The notes: generated from the letters alone by a model not told the origin. A DNA stretch of 64,000 nucleotides from Sinorhizobium numidicum (GCF_029892045.1 NZ_CP120368.1:3658001-3722000), one strand, 5' to 3'; counted from the stretch's first letter, positions 27,005 to 36,630 are shown. Numbers and translations: made by a program.

Positions 27005-27778
27005 TCACAGACGGCTGATCGATAGCCCTCCGTCCGCCTGGATGACCGAGCCCGTGGCGAAACCGAATTTGCCGCTGGCAAGCCCGGCGACGATATTGCC
27101 GATATCCTCGGGATCGCCCCATCGCCGCATCGGCACCAGCCCGGCCTCGATCAGCGCGTCGTATTTGCCGGAGACCGCCGCGGTCATGTCGGAACGGATG
27201 ATGCCGGGGCGGACCTCGAAAACCGAGATGCCGGTCTCGGCAAGCCTGAGGGCCAGGCCCTGGCTGAAGGCCGCAAGCCCCGCCTTGCTCATGCAGTAGT
27301 CGAGCCGCTCCGGCGATGTCATCGCTGCAGAGACCGAGGTGATGTTGACGATTGAGCGCGGCGCGGCGGCTGGCGTCGCCAGCATCGCCTTCAGCACAGC
27401 CTGCGTGAAAAAGACGGTGCCGCGCAGATTGATGCCGACGATCGCATCGAAGTTCTCGGGTTTGAGATCGAGGAAATCGCCGCGCACGACAGGGGCTATG
27501 CCGGCATTATTGACGAGGCAGTCGATCCTGCCGAATTCTGCGGCAACCGCATCGACGCTCGCCTGATGGCTGCCGAGGTCGGCAAGATCGGCCCTGAGAA
27601 AGACGGCCCGCGCACCGAGCGCGCCGAGATCGGCAATGACCCGTGCCACGCCTTCCGCATCGCCGATGCCGGTAATGGCGATATCGAAGCCGCTTACGGC
27701 GAGCGCCCGGGCTATGCCGAGCCCGATGCCGCGCCGGCCGCCGGTGACGATCGCGACCGGGCGTCTTGCTTCCGTCAT
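27005..27778 (-). CDS. short-chain dehydrogenase/reductase
   Basis: A 257-residue classical SDR. The dinucleotide site is TGGRRGIGLGIARAL near 13-27, followed by NNAG, the catalytic serine in NITSVSA and YCMSKAGLA with the active Tyr and Lys. It resembles 3-ketoacyl-ACP reductases and sugar dehydrogenases, and the substrate cannot be read from sequence. ATG 27778 overlaps the stop of the preceding GMC gene as ATGA, so the two are translationally coupled and probably act in sequence, for example oxidation by the flavoenzyme and reduction or oxidation by the SDR on the same transported compound. Confidence 0.88.
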   Translation of the reverse strand: MTEARRPVAIVTGGRRGIGLGIARALAVSGFDIAITGIGDAEGVARVIADLGALGARAVFLRADLADLGSHQASVDAVAAEFGRIDCLVNNAGIAPVVRGDFLDLKPENFDAIVGINLRGTVFFTQAVLKAMLATPAAAPRSIVNITSVSAAMTSPERLDYCMSKAGLAAFSQGLALRLAETGISVFEVRPGIIRSDMTAAVSGKYDALIEAGLVPMRRWGDPEDIGNIVAGLASGKFGFATGSVIQADGGLSISRL

Positions 27779-29295
27779 GATCGAAGATCCTCTCGAACGA
27801 TGTGATCGGCGACCCGCAGCGCCTGTGCCGCGACGGTCAGCGCCGGATTGACCGCAGCCGAAGTCGGCAGGAAGCTGGCATCGACGACGAAGAGGTTCGG
27901 ATGGTCGAAGGCGCGGCAATAGATGTCGAGCGGCGCCATGCCGGGATCATTGCCGATCCTGACCGTCCCGCACTGATGTGACGGCGTGCGTTTGTCGAAC
28001 GCTCGGGCCAGAACGACCGGGAAGCCAGCCCGCCGCAACACGGCCTTCACCTTGGCGACCAGATTGAGATGTGCCTGCCAGTTCGTCCGCACCCATTTCA
28101 GCACGATGCGATCACCGTCGACCATGACCCGGCTTTCCGGCGACGGCAGATCTTCGCTCATCGCATAAAAATCGATCGCCCGGCCGGAAACCTGATGGAG
28201 CAGCCATTCCGGAACCGATGGCATGTTCGCTTTGAGGATCGCTCCGGAGACGCGGCCGAGCAGCTGGATATTGCCGAGCGGCGGCCCGCCCTCCCCGTCC
28301 GACAAATAGAAATCGTTGAGCCCGAACGTCTTCTGATAGATCGAATCGTTGCGATACCAGGGGCTGAACGCGATCACCGCGCTCGAATTGTGATTCATGA
28401 AGTTGCGGCCGACCTGATCCGAGCGGTTGGCAAGCCCTCTCGGATTGCGGTCATCGGCGGAACGCAGCAGCAGCGCCGCCGATTGCACCGCGCCAGCCGA
28501 AAGAATGACCAGCCTTGGCGAGATGCTCCGCTCTACACCGTCCTTGACATAGAAAACGGTCTCTATCGTCTTGCCGTCTGGCACGGTCTTCAGGCGCGTG
28601 ACGCGCGAACCGATCTGGAGCCTGACGTTCGGATATTCCAGCGCAGTGGTCAGCGCCGCCGTCTCGGCGTCCATCTTGCCGTCGAAACTGTTCGGATGCG
28701 CATCCCACGGCGTTTTCGCCTTGGCGAGCCAACGATCGATGTCGATGCCGAGCGGCAGCGAATAGGGATGCAGCCCAATCTCGCGCAGGCGCTGCCGCAC
28801 CTTGGCGACCGCCGGCTCGTCGGGCACTGGATTATAGGCGTAGCTGTTCGAATGAGCGGGTTCGGTCGGATCCTCGCCCAGCGTGCCGCGGACTTGGTAA
28901 AGCTGTTCGGCCCTGGCATACCACGGCTCTAGTTCCTCATAGGGAAACGGCCAGGCCGGCGAGACGCCTTCGAGATGCTGCATCTCCTCGAAATCTTCGC
29001 GGCGATAGCGGGTGAGCACAGCGCCATAGAACTTCGAATTGCCGCCGACATTGTAATAGTTTCCGGGGTTGAAACCGGCACCGCCAGCTTCGTACCAGAT
29101 TTCCTTCGGCCGGAAGTGGCCGCGTTGGAAGATCGCCCGCTGATCGCGGTTTTCCGGCCGATCCTCGATATGGACGCCCGCTTCGAGGATGAGGATTTCG
29201 GCGCCCGAGGCGGCAAGGCCCGCCGCTACGGTAGCACCGCCCACTCCCGACCCGATGATGACGATATCCGGCTGGCTCTGCATGCTGACGCTCAT
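27775..29295 (-). CDS. GMC-family FAD oxidoreductase linked to sugar transporter
   Basis: A 506-residue flavoprotein with the FAD site IVIIGSGVGGATVAAGLA, the phrase YYNVGGNSKFYGAVLTRYR and the C-terminal SHQCGTVRIGNDP and NPALTVAAQALRVADHI. This resembles gluconate 2-dehydrogenase, glucoside 3-dehydrogenase and pyranose oxidase members more than choline dehydrogenase. No small subunit or cytochrome gene accompanies it. Its start overlaps the ABC ATPase stop and its stop overlaps the SDR start (four bases each), placing it inside the transporter operon. A role in oxidising the imported sugar is likely; the exact substrate is unknown. No signal peptide is evident. Confidence 0.85.
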   Translation of the reverse strand: MSVSMQSQPDIVIIGSGVGGATVAAGLAASGAEILILEAGVHIEDRPENRDQRAIFQRGHFRPKEIWYEAGGAGFNPGNYYNVGGNSKFYGAVLTRYRREDFEEMQHLEGVSPAWPFPYEELEPWYARAEQLYQVRGTLGEDPTEPAHSNSYAYNPVPDEPAVAKVRQRLREIGLHPYSLPLGIDIDRWLAKAKTPWDAHPNSFDGKMDAETAALTTALEYPNVRLQIGSRVTRLKTVPDGKTIETVFYVKDGVERSISPRLVILSAGAVQSAALLLRSADDRNPRGLANRSDQVGRNFMNHNSSAVIAFSPWYRNDSIYQKTFGLNDFYLSDGEGGPPLGNIQLLGRVSGAILKANMPSVPEWLLHQVSGRAIDFYAMSEDLPSPESRVMVDGDRIVLKWVRTNWQAHLNLVAKVKAVLRRAGFPVVLARAFDKRTPSHQCGTVRIGNDPGMAPLDIYCRAFDHPNLFVVDASFLPTSAAVNPALTVAAQALRVADHIVREDLRS

Positions 29296-30404
29296 GCGAT
29301 CCGCTTCTCGCTTTGCGGATCAAAGAACACCGCCTTGTCGAGATTGAAAGCGAGTCGTGACATCTGGCCGGGCGCAATGCGCGCATCGGCGCGCAGACGG
29401 GCGACAATTTCCTTGCCGCCGAGCCGGGTGACCGCAAAGGTGTCGGATCCGGCAGGCTCGACGACCTCGATCAGGCACTCCCCCTCGGCCACGAACTTGG
29501 CATTGCGGTCGGCGCCGTCCGGATCGGTCAGCGCCTCCGGACGGATGCCGAACACCACGTCCCTGCCGGCGTAGGCGGAAAGCGCCCCATCATGCGGGAT
29601 CGCGAGCTTCAGCGGCTCGGCGTTTGGCCGGGAGAGCGTCACGGCCACATCGGAACCGGCTTTTTCGATGCGCGCGGTCAGAAGATTCATCGCCGGCGAT
29701 CCCATGAAGTCGGCGACGAACATATTGGCCGGGTTGTTGTAAATCTCCGCCGGCGTTCCGAACTGCTGCAAGACCCCGTCCTTCAGCACCGCGATCTTGG
29801 TTGCGAGCGTCATCGCTTCGATTTGGTCGTGGGTGACATAGACGATCGTCGTCTTCATCCGGTGATGCAGACGCTTGATCTCGGTGCGCATGTCGACGCG
29901 CAGCTTCGCGTCGAGGTTCGACAAGGGCTCGTCGAAAAGGAAGACCTGCGGATTACGCACCAGCGCGCGGCCCATGGCGACGCGCTGGCGCTGGCCGCCC
30001 GAAAGCTGACTCGGCTTGCGGTCGAGCAGATGACCGATCTGCAACATGTCGGCGACCTGCTTGATCGCCTTCTCGCGCTCCTCCTTCGGCACGCCGCGGA
30101 TTTCCATGCCGAAGGCAATGTTTCCGGCCACCGTCATGTTGGGATAGAGCGCATAGGACTGGAAAACCATGGCGATGTCGCGCTTCGACGGATGAAGTCC
30201 CGAAACTGACCGGCCGGCGATGGCGATGTCACCGGACGTGATCGGCTCGAGGCCGGCGATCGTATTCAGAAGCGTCGACTTGCCGCAGCCGGAAGGGCCG
30301 ACGAGCACGAGGAAACCGCCCTCCTCGATCTCCAGATTGATGTCCTTGAGGATTTCCAGGGAGCCGTAGGATTTGCGTAGATTGGTGATCTTCAGGAATG
30401 ACAT
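29292..30404 (-). CDS. sugar ABC transporter ATP-binding protein (UgpC/MsiK type)
   Basis: A 370-residue ATPase of the carbohydrate uptake CUT1 class. It has Walker A GPSGCGKSTLLN near 37-48, signature LSGGQRQRVAMGRAL, Walker B VFLFDEPLSNLDAKLR and the H-loop VTHDQIEAMTLA. A C-terminal OB-fold regulatory domain follows (FGIRPEAL). It energises the permease pair encoded just upstream; the gap to the permease stop is four bases. The last four bases overlap the GMC oxidoreductase start. Confidence 0.92.
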   Translation of the reverse strand: MSFLKITNLRKSYGSLEILKDINLEIEEGGFLVLVGPSGCGKSTLLNTIAGLEPITSGDIAIAGRSVSGLHPSKRDIAMVFQSYALYPNMTVAGNIAFGMEIRGVPKEEREKAIKQVADMLQIGHLLDRKPSQLSGGQRQRVAMGRALVRNPQVFLFDEPLSNLDAKLRVDMRTEIKRLHHRMKTTIVYVTHDQIEAMTLATKIAVLKDGVLQQFGTPAEIYNNPANMFVADFMGSPAMNLLTARIEKAGSDVAVTLSRPNAEPLKLAIPHDGALSAYAGRDVVFGIRPEALTDPDGADRNAKFVAEGECLIEVVEPAGSDTFAVTRLGGKEIVARLRADARIAPGQMSRLAFNLDKAVFFDPQSEKRIA

Positions 30405-30408
30405 GGGC

Positions 30409-31290
30409 TTATCCTTTCACGGCGCCGGACATCAGCCCGCGGACGAAGTAGCGGCCGGACACGATGTAGACGATCAGTGTTGGCAGGGCGGCGAGGATCG
30501 CGCCCGCGAAGTGGACGTTGTATTCCTTGACCCCCGTCGACGAGCTCACGAGGTTGTTGAGCGCGACCGTCATCGGCGTCGAATAGGGGCCGGAGAACGA
30601 GGCGCCAAACAGGAAGTCGTTCCAGATATTGGTGAACTGCCAGATGACCGAGACGACGATGATCGGCCCGGAGGACGGCAGCAGGATGCGCCAGAAGATC
30701 TGGAAGAAGCTTGCTCCGTCGATCTGCGCCGCCCGCACGAGCTCGGTCGGAAAGGCCTCGTAGTAGTTGCGGAAATACAGCGTCGTGAAGCCGATGCCGT
30801 AGACGACATGGACGAGGATCAGCCCCCAGATCGACCCGGCGAGGCCGAGAATGCCGAGAATGCGGGCCATCGGGATCAGCACGATCTGGAAGGGGATGAA
30901 GCAGGAGAGGAGCAGCATGCCAAAGAACACGTTTGCTCCCGGGAAGCGCCATTTCGTCAGCACGTAGCCGTTGAGCGCTCCGATCATCGTCGAGATCGCG
31001 ACGGCCGGAACGACCATCAGGATCGAGTTGATGAAGAAGGGGCGCAGGCCGGTCGGCTGCACACCGATCTGCGCCGTCGACCAAGCCGAAAGCCAAGGCT
31101 CGATGGTCCAGACCTGCGGCAGGTTCAGCATGCCACCCTGGCGAATTTCATCGAGCGGCTTTAGCGAGTTGACCACCATCACGTAGAGCGGCAGCAGCGA
31201 ATAGAGCGCGAAGAGGATCAGCGCCGCATAGATCAGCGCCCGCACGAGGCGATTGTGCGAGATGACGTTCTCTGGACTGGGAGCACCCAT
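30409..31290 (-). CDS. sugar ABC transporter permease (MalG-like)
   Basis: A 293-residue inner-membrane permease with about six membrane segments. The cytoplasmic EAA loop reads EAFPTELVRAAQIDGASFF, the ATPase contact. Its start shares one base with the previous permease stop (TGATG), indicating coupled translation. It forms a heterodimer with the 31290-32168 product. By gene order it corresponds to GtsC of the Pseudomonas glucose transporter. Confidence 0.9.
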   Translation of the reverse strand: MGAPSPENVISHNRLVRALIYAALILFALYSLLPLYVMVVNSLKPLDEIRQGGMLNLPQVWTIEPWLSAWSTAQIGVQPTGLRPFFINSILMVVPAVAISTMIGALNGYVLTKWRFPGANVFFGMLLLSCFIPFQIVLIPMARILGILGLAGSIWGLILVHVVYGIGFTTLYFRNYYEAFPTELVRAAQIDGASFFQIFWRILLPSSGPIIVVSVIWQFTNIWNDFLFGASFSGPYSTPMTVALNNLVSSSTGVKEYNVHFAGAILAALPTLIVYIVSGRYFVRGLMSGAVKG

Positions 31291-32168
31291 CAGCGTTTTC
31301 CTCCCCGGACTTCGGAATAGAGATAGGGAACGATGATCGAGAAGATCATCACCAGCATGATGATCGCCGAAGAGGCGCCGATGGCCATCTGGTTGCGTGT
31401 GAAGGTGTAGGAATACATGAAGGTCGCCGGCAGCTCGGTCGCCTGCCCCGGCCCGCCGCCGGTCAGCGCGATGATCAGGTCGTAGGCCTTGATGGCAAGG
31501 TGAGCGAGGACGACGAAGGCCGACAGGAAGACCGGCCGCATCAGCGGAATGATGATCCGCCGGTAGATGGTCGGGGTCGACGCCCCATCGATCTGGGCGG
31601 CTTTGATGATCTCATTGTCGACGCCGCGCAGGCCCGCCAGGAACATCGCCATGATGAAGCCGGTGGATTGCCAGACGGCGGCAATGACGACGCAGTAGAT
31701 CGCGAAGTTGCGATCCTTGATCCAGTTGAAGGAGAAGCTTTCCCAGCCCCAGAGGTGCATGGTGTTCTCGAGTCCGATGCCGGGATCGAGGAACCACTTC
31801 CATGCCGTTCCCGTCACGATAAAGGACAGCGCCATCGGATAGAGATAGATCGGCCGCAGGAATCCTTCGGCCCGGATTTTCTGGTCCAGCAGGATCGCGA
31901 GCGCCAGGCCGAGTACGGAGCAGATCACGATATAGAGCGTCGCGAAGATCGCGAGGTTGCTGACCGCCCGCCACCAGTGCGGCAAGGCCCAGAGCTTGCT
32001 GTAGTTGCTGAAGCCGACAAAATTGTAAGACGGCAGCATCTTGCTGCCCGTCAGCGACAGGAACCCGGTGTAGGCTATGAAGCCGTAGACAAAGATCAGG
32101 ACGATGAGGAAGCTCGGGCCTAGCACCAGCTTGGGCACCAATTCCTGCAATCGGCTGCGGCTATCCAT
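31290..32168 (-). CDS. sugar ABC transporter permease (MalF/UgpA-like)
   Basis: A 292-residue inner-membrane permease with about six membrane segments (first at about 16-38: LGPSFLIVLIFVYGFIAYTG). The EAA loop reads VDNEIIKAAQIDGASTPTIY. It pairs with the next permease. It is separated from the binding-protein gene by 184 bases containing a strong hairpin, which probably lowers expression of the membrane components relative to the binding protein. The start at 32168 has only a weak ribosome binding site. Confidence 0.9.
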   Translation of the reverse strand: MDSRSRLQELVPKLVLGPSFLIVLIFVYGFIAYTGFLSLTGSKMLPSYNFVGFSNYSKLWALPHWWRAVSNLAIFATLYIVICSVLGLALAILLDQKIRAEGFLRPIYLYPMALSFIVTGTAWKWFLDPGIGLENTMHLWGWESFSFNWIKDRNFAIYCVVIAAVWQSTGFIMAMFLAGLRGVDNEIIKAAQIDGASTPTIYRRIIIPLMRPVFLSAFVVLAHLAIKAYDLIIALTGGGPGQATELPATFMYSYTFTRNQMAIGASSAIIMLVMIFSIIVPYLYSEVRGGKR

Positions 32169-32310
32169 GGGCGGTCACCACTCGTGGCGTATCGTGCAGG
32201 ACGGAAAATGATGTGCTCCGTCAGGGCATACGCAGGTTTGAAGTTTCAAAGCTCCTCCGCGGCGTCCGCGGGGGCGCGGCGCTTCGAGGACGCTTGCATG
32301 GGCTTAGGGC

Positions 32311-32337
32311 GTCCGGGGCGCTGGCAGCACCCCGGAC
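32311..32337 (-). promoter_or_regulatory. intercistronic hairpin between binding protein and permease genes
   Basis: On the minus strand GTCCGGGG and CCCCGGAC close a stem extended inward by GCT/AGC, giving roughly twelve pairs. It starts 15 bases after the binding-protein stop and lacks a T run. It most likely protects the upstream message from 3' decay, as in malE-malF. A second palindrome CCGCGG-CGT-CCGCGG lies at 32257-32271. Confidence 0.6.
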
Positions 32338-32352
32338 CCGGGTATGAACCCG

Positions 32353-33597
32353 TTACTTCGCGGCTTCGACCGCCGCGACCAGTTCCTTCACGGCATCTTC
32401 CGAGCTGAGCTCGCCGTTGAATTGGCGGGTCACCACGTCGTAGATCGCATTCTTGACGGCGGCCGGGTTGGCATGGCCGTGCGCCATGGAGCCAAAGAGC
32501 GTGCCCTTGGAATTGGCTTCGGCGAGATCCTTGATGCCCTTCTTGCCGCAAGCGTCGAAGTCGGTATCCGGAACGTCGGTGCGGGCCGGTACTGAGCCCT
32601 TGACGACGTTGAAGGCCGACTGGAATGTCGGGCTTTCGATCGCCGATGCCATCTGCAACTGCGCCGGAACCTTGTCTTCGGAAACCTTGAACATCGCAAA
32701 CTGGTCGGAGTTGAAGGTGACGGAGCCTTGCGTCCCCGGGAAGCGCATGCAGACGAAATCGGTGCCGGGCACCTTCTTCGCTTTCAGGAATTCACCCTTC
32801 GCCCAATCGCCCATGAACTGCAGGCCGGCCTTGTTCTCGATGACCATGGCGGAAGCGAGATTCCAGTCGCGGCCGGAGAAGTTGTCGTCGACATAGGAGC
32901 GCAGCTTCGTCATCCGATCGAAGGCTTCCTTCATCTTGTCGCTGCCGAGTGCGGCAGGGTCGAGATCGATGAAGGCCTGCTTGTAGAAGTCGTTGCCGAG
33001 CGAAAGGACGACCGCGTCGAAGATCGTCGCATCCTGCCAGGCCTGACCGCCATGGGCGACCGGGGTGATGCCCTGCTCCTTGAACTTGTCGAGCAGCGCA
33101 ATCAGCTCTTCCCAGGTCGTCGGTTCCTTGCCGCCGGCCTTGTCGAGCGCCGCCTTGTTGATCCACACCCAGTTCGTCGAATGAACGTTGACCGGAGCGG
33201 CGATCCAGTGGCCGTCATATTTGGAAAACTGCTGCAGCGCGGCCGGAACAACCTTATCCCAGCCTTCCTTGGCCGCAACCTCGTCCAGATTGCCGAGGGC
33301 GCCTTCCTTGGCCCAGTCGAGAATGTCGAAGCCGAGCATCTGCACCGCCGTCGGCGCGTTGCCGGAGGTGACGCGAGCACGTAGCACCGTCATGGCCTCC
33401 GTGCCGCCGCCGCCGGCGACCGGCATGTCGGTCCAGCTAATGCCCTTGCTTTCCAGGTCCTTTTTCAGAACGTCGAGTGCTGCCGCCTCGCCACCGGACG
33501 TCCACCAGTGCAGCACTTCCACGTTCTCAGCTGCGTGCGCGGCCGTCGCCGTCAACATCAGTGCTGCAACAGCCGTCGTCGTCATCAACTTGCGCAT
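32353..33597 (-). CDS. periplasmic sugar-binding protein, GtsA-like (glucose/mannose type)
   Basis: A 414-residue secreted solute-binding protein. The signal peptide is [22 protein letters not shown], cut before [10 protein letters not shown]. The mature protein shares blocks I recall from the Pseudomonas glucose-binding protein Gts[70 protein letters not shown] and [20 protein letters not shown]. This suggests glucose, mannose or a close relative as ligand. A strong ribosome binding site (GGGAGG) precedes ATG 33597, and the promoter overlaps a LacI-type palindrome. Confidence 0.88.
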   Translation of the reverse strand: MRKLMTTTAVAALMLTATAAHAAENVEVLHWWTSGGEAAALDVLKKDLESKGISWTDMPVAGGGGTEAMTVLRARVTSGNAPTAVQMLGFDILDWAKEGALGNLDEVAAKEGWDKVVPAALQQFSKYDGHWIAAPVNVHSTNWVWINKAALDKAGGKEPTTWEELIALLDKFKEQGITPVAHGGQAWQDATIFDAVVLSLGNDFYKQAFIDLDPAALGSDKMKEAFDRMTKLRSYVDDNFSGRDWNLASAMVIENKAGLQFMGDWAKGEFLKAKKVPGTDFVCMRFPGTQGSVTFNSDQFAMFKVSEDKVPAQLQMASAIESPTFQSAFNVVKGSVPARTDVPDTDFDACGKKGIKDLAEANSKGTLFGSMAHGHANPAAVKNAIYDVVTRQFNGELSSEDAVKELVAAVEAAK

Positions 33598-33710
33598 CGT
33601 TTTCCTCCCGTTTGCAAGTTACCGAAGCGGAAACCTCCTCCCGCCTTTTTTTGAATGCCGCCCCTCTGGGAGGCCGGCAGTGGGCTTGCGGCATGCGCCG
33701 CCCGCCCAAT

Positions 33711-33740
33711 TTAAAACGTTACAAGTTCCCTCAAGTCAAG
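33711..33740 (-). promoter_or_regulatory. promoter of the sugar transporter operon with LacI-type operator
   Basis: On the minus strand a CTTGAC -35 box (33735-33740) is followed after 17 bases by GTTTTA. The box AACGTTTTAA (33711-33720) overlaps the -10 region. A second, fully symmetric copy AAAACGTTTT is at 33849-33858 next to the divergent LacI gene, which suggests both promoters are repressed by the same protein. Confidence 0.55.
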
Positions 33741-33848
33741 CAGACCGCACCTGTAGGCTGTCTTTGACCCAAAACTGACTGAATTTCCTGCGTTCGGCGC
33801 GACAGAAACATGCTGCGGAGCAACAAAACCAGCCCTTTTCGGGGACTT

Positions 33849-33858
33849 AAAACGTTTT
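33849..33858. promoter_or_regulatory. palindromic LacI-type operator near the lacI-like start
   Basis: AAAACGTTTT has the central CG typical of LacI/GalR operators and is flanked by TT on the left. It lies about 75 bases upstream of the preferred lacI-like start and shares TTAAAACGTT with 33711-33720. Confidence 0.55.
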
Positions 33859-33931
33859 CATCATACGATTGCCTATCGGTTCGCGTCACGTTACAAATGC
33901 CGCTCTTCAGCCTTCGCAGGAAAGCAATCAT

Positions 33932-35017
33932 TTGGCCGATCCTTCCAAACCCTCGCGTTCCGAGAGCCGTCCCGCAAAGGGGCGTGGAAAGCCGACCCTG
34001 CGCACCATCGCAGACATCACCGGGCTTGCCGTGACCACGGTCTCGCGGGCGCTCGCCAATGCGCCGCAGATATCGATCGAGACGCGGAAGCGCGTGCGCC
34101 AGGTGGCGATCGATATCGGCTACTCGCCCGACCGCGCCGCCCAGCGCCTGAAGACCGGCCGCACCAATGTGATCGCGGTTCTGCTGGAGCCGCATGAGGA
34201 GATCCTCGGCTATGGAACCTCCGTGATGGCCGGCGTCGCCAAGGCCCTGCAGGGCACCTCCTATCACCTGATCGTCATGCCGAATTTCCTCAACGGGGCA
34301 AACCTCGATGCGGTGAATTACATCATCCGCAACGGCATGGCGGACGGGCTGATCTTTTCGCGCACCGAACCGCTCGATCCACGCGTCATGCTGCTTTCGG
34401 AGACCGGCTTTCCCTTCGTCACCCACGGCCGCACCGAGCTCGCCACGGCGCATCCCTTCGTCGACCACGACAATTTCACCTTCGCTTACGAGGCGACGCG
34501 CCGGCTGATCGCCAAGGGGCGGCACAAGCCGGCGCTGATCAGCGGCCCGGCTGGCTTCACCTTCTCCGGACACATTCTGCATGGCTTCATGACGGCCGTG
34601 CGCGAAGCCGGCTGCGCCTATGAAATCCTCTCCGACATCGACCTCGACAGCCCGGCCGGCGCGATCCGGGACCGGATTCGCCGGCGCAACACGGAAAAGG
34701 ATCCGCCGGACGGCTTCGCCTGCGGCGGCGAAGTCTGTGCCTTGGCGACGATCACCGGAATGAGCGATTACGGACTGACACTCGGCGTCGAATACGACAT
34801 CGTCGCCAAGCAGACGTCGCATCTCTTGAGCGCGATCCAGCCGCGGGTCGATACCATCTACGAGGATTTGACGGCAACCGGCGAGCACATGGGGCACATT
34901 CTTCTGCGCCGCATCGGCGGCAGCTTGAGTATGCGCGAGCTGCAACTGCTGCTGAGCCCGGAGCTTCCCTTCGAGACGCGGCCGCCCGAGATCGCAGTCC
35001 GAGACGAGGCGAGCTGA
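33932..35017 (+). CDS. LacI-family regulator of the sugar transporter operon
   Basis: A 361-residue LacI/GalR-type repressor. The DNA-binding domain is TLRTIADITGLAVTTVSRAL and the hinge helix region PDRAAQRLKTGRTNVIAVLL; the sugar-binding domain follows. It is divergent from the binding-protein gene and shares operator-like palindromes with it. The start is set at TTG 33932 (ADPSKPSRSE), preceded by CAGGAAAGC. The open frame reaches back to another TTG at 33869, but those residues look non-coding. The inducer is presumably the transported sugar. Confidence 0.85.
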   Translation: MADPSKPSRSESRPAKGRGKPTLRTIADITGLAVTTVSRALANAPQISIETRKRVRQVAIDIGYSPDRAAQRLKTGRTNVIAVLLEPHEEILGYGTSVMAGVAKALQGTSYHLIVMPNFLNGANLDAVNYIIRNGMADGLIFSRTEPLDPRVMLLSETGFPFVTHGRTELATAHPFVDHDNFTFAYEATRRLIAKGRHKPALISGPAGFTFSGHILHGFMTAVREAGCAYEILSDIDLDSPAGAIRDRIRRRNTEKDPPDGFACGGEVCALATITGMSDYGLTLGVEYDIVAKQTSHLLSAIQPRVDTIYEDLTATGEHMGHILLRRIGGSLSMRELQLLLSPELPFETRPPEIAVRDEAS

Positions 35018-35121
35018 AGCGGACGCAGCCGAGCGCCCAAGGGCCGGCCCCAAACCTCCTTTCCCGATTCTTTCTGCGCTCATTGTGCGCAAGTCCATGT
35101 TCCACTCGCCTTCCGTCGATC

Positions 35122-36630
35122 TCAACGCGGCATCCACCAGTGGGTGCGCTGGCCGATATGCATGTTCAGCGTCTTGGTTTCGGTATAATCCTCCACCGCA
35201 TGCCGCCCGAGTTCGCGGCCAAGACCCGATTGCCGGTAGCCGCCGAAGGGCAGCTCCGATGCGCCGTCCATGAAGGTGTTCGTCCAGATGGTGCCGGCAC
35301 GCACGCGCCTCCCGATGGTCAGGCAAGTGTCGAAATCGCGGCTCCAGACGCCGGCCGAAAGCCCGTAATCGATCGAGTTGGCGATGCGGATCGCCTCTTC
35401 CGTCGTCTCGAAGGTAAGCACCGAAAGGACCGGCCCGAAAACCTCCTCACGCGCGACCGCCATTTCCGGCCTGACAGCGGAAAGAATTGTCGGTGCCATG
35501 AATTGCCCCATGCCGAGATCAAGCGCCGCTCCGCCATGGCTGACTGTCGCGCCCTCGCCGGCAGCGGAAGAAACATAGCCGGCGATCTTTTCCAGATGCT
35601 GCGGCGTGATGATCGCGCCAACCTGCGTTTCGGGATCGAGCGGATCGCCAACCTTGACCTTTGCCGAGAGGCTTGCGATGCGCGCCGTCACCTCCTCGGC
35701 AATATCGCGATGCAGGATCAGCCGCGAACCGGCATTGCAGCACTCGCCGGCATTGAAATAGGCGCCGAAGACGGCGGCATCGGCGAACTCGTCGAGATTG
35801 GCGTCGGGGAAGACGATCTGCGGGTTCTTGCCGCCGAGTTCCAGCGAGACCTTCTTCAAGGTCTGTGCGGCGTTCGCCATGGTCAGGCGCCCGACACCGG
35901 TCGAGCCGGTGAAGGAAACCATATCGACATCCGGGTGGCTCGTCAGCGGCGCACCGGCCTCCGGGCCTGTGCCGACGATGATGTTGACGACGCCGGCCGG
36001 CACGCCGGCCGCCTCGAGGATTTCGCCGAGAACAAGCGTCGAGCCGGAGGTGAGCTCCGACGGCTTCACCACCGTCGTGCAGCCGGCAGCGAGCGCGAAT
36101 GGTAACTTCTGGCTGACGATCAGGAATGGGAAGTTCCAGGGCGTGATGATCGAGACGACGCCGATCGCCTCGCGAAGCACGACGCCGAGCGTGCCGTCGC
36201 CGAGCGTGTTGTAGCTCTCGCCGGAAAGGTCGCGGGCAAGTGCCGCGCCATAGCGCCAGATATCGACCGCGCCCGCGAGCTCGCCTTTTGCCTGGTTTAT
36301 CGGCTTGCCGGATTCGATCGCATCGAGAAAGGCGAGTTCGTCCGCGCGGGCCGCGATCATATCTGCGGCTCTGAGCAGGATCAGCGAGCGCTCCGACGCC
36401 GTCATGCGCGGCCAGGGCCCCTCGTCGAATGCGCGCCGTGCCGCGGCGATGGCACGCTCAGCGTCAGGTTTCGTCGCCGACTGGTAGCGGCTGACGACGA
36501 CGCCGTGCCCCGGCGCCACCCGCTCTATCGTCCGGCCCTCGGCGCCCGCCACCCATTGGCCGTCAATCAGCATGCGAAAGTCGCGGGCCTTATAGTCGCC
36601 GAGCGCCTTCGGCCTCACCAGAACCGTCAT
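35122..36630 (-). CDS. NAD(P)-dependent aldehyde dehydrogenase of the afr operon
   Basis: A 502-residue aldehyde dehydrogenase. It has PWNFPFLIVSQKLPFALAAG, SFTGSTGVG for cofactor binding, the general base Glu in LELGGKNPQ and the catalytic cysteine in FNAGECCNAGSR; the C-terminus has ELPFGGYRQSGLGRE. It oxidises an unknown aldehyde to the acid. ATG 36630 overlaps the enoyl-CoA hydratase stop and has GGGAGA six bases upstream; an ATG two codons earlier lacks that spacing. It is the last gene of the operon beginning with the LacI-type gene at 41083. Context suggests it supplies an acid for the CoA-transferase. Confidence 0.88.
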   Translation of the reverse strand: MTVLVRPKALGDYKARDFRMLIDGQWVAGAEGRTIERVAPGHGVVVSRYQSATKPDAERAIAAARRAFDEGPWPRMTASERSLILLRAADMIAARADELAFLDAIESGKPINQAKGELAGAVDIWRYGAALARDLSGESYNTLGDGTLGVVLREAIGVVSIITPWNFPFLIVSQKLPFALAAGCTTVVKPSELTSGSTLVLGEILEAAGVPAGVVNIIVGTGPEAGAPLTSHPDVDMVSFTGSTGVGRLTMANAAQTLKKVSLELGGKNPQIVFPDANLDEFADAAVFGAYFNAGECCNAGSRLILHRDIAEEVTARIASLSAKVKVGDPLDPETQVGAIITPQHLEKIAGYVSSAAGEGATVSHGGAALDLGMGQFMAPTILSAVRPEMAVAREEVFGPVLSVLTFETTEEAIRIANSIDYGLSAGVWSRDFDTCLTIGRRVRAGTIWTNTFMDGASELPFGGYRQSGLGRELGRHAVEDYTETKTLNMHIGQRTHWWMPR

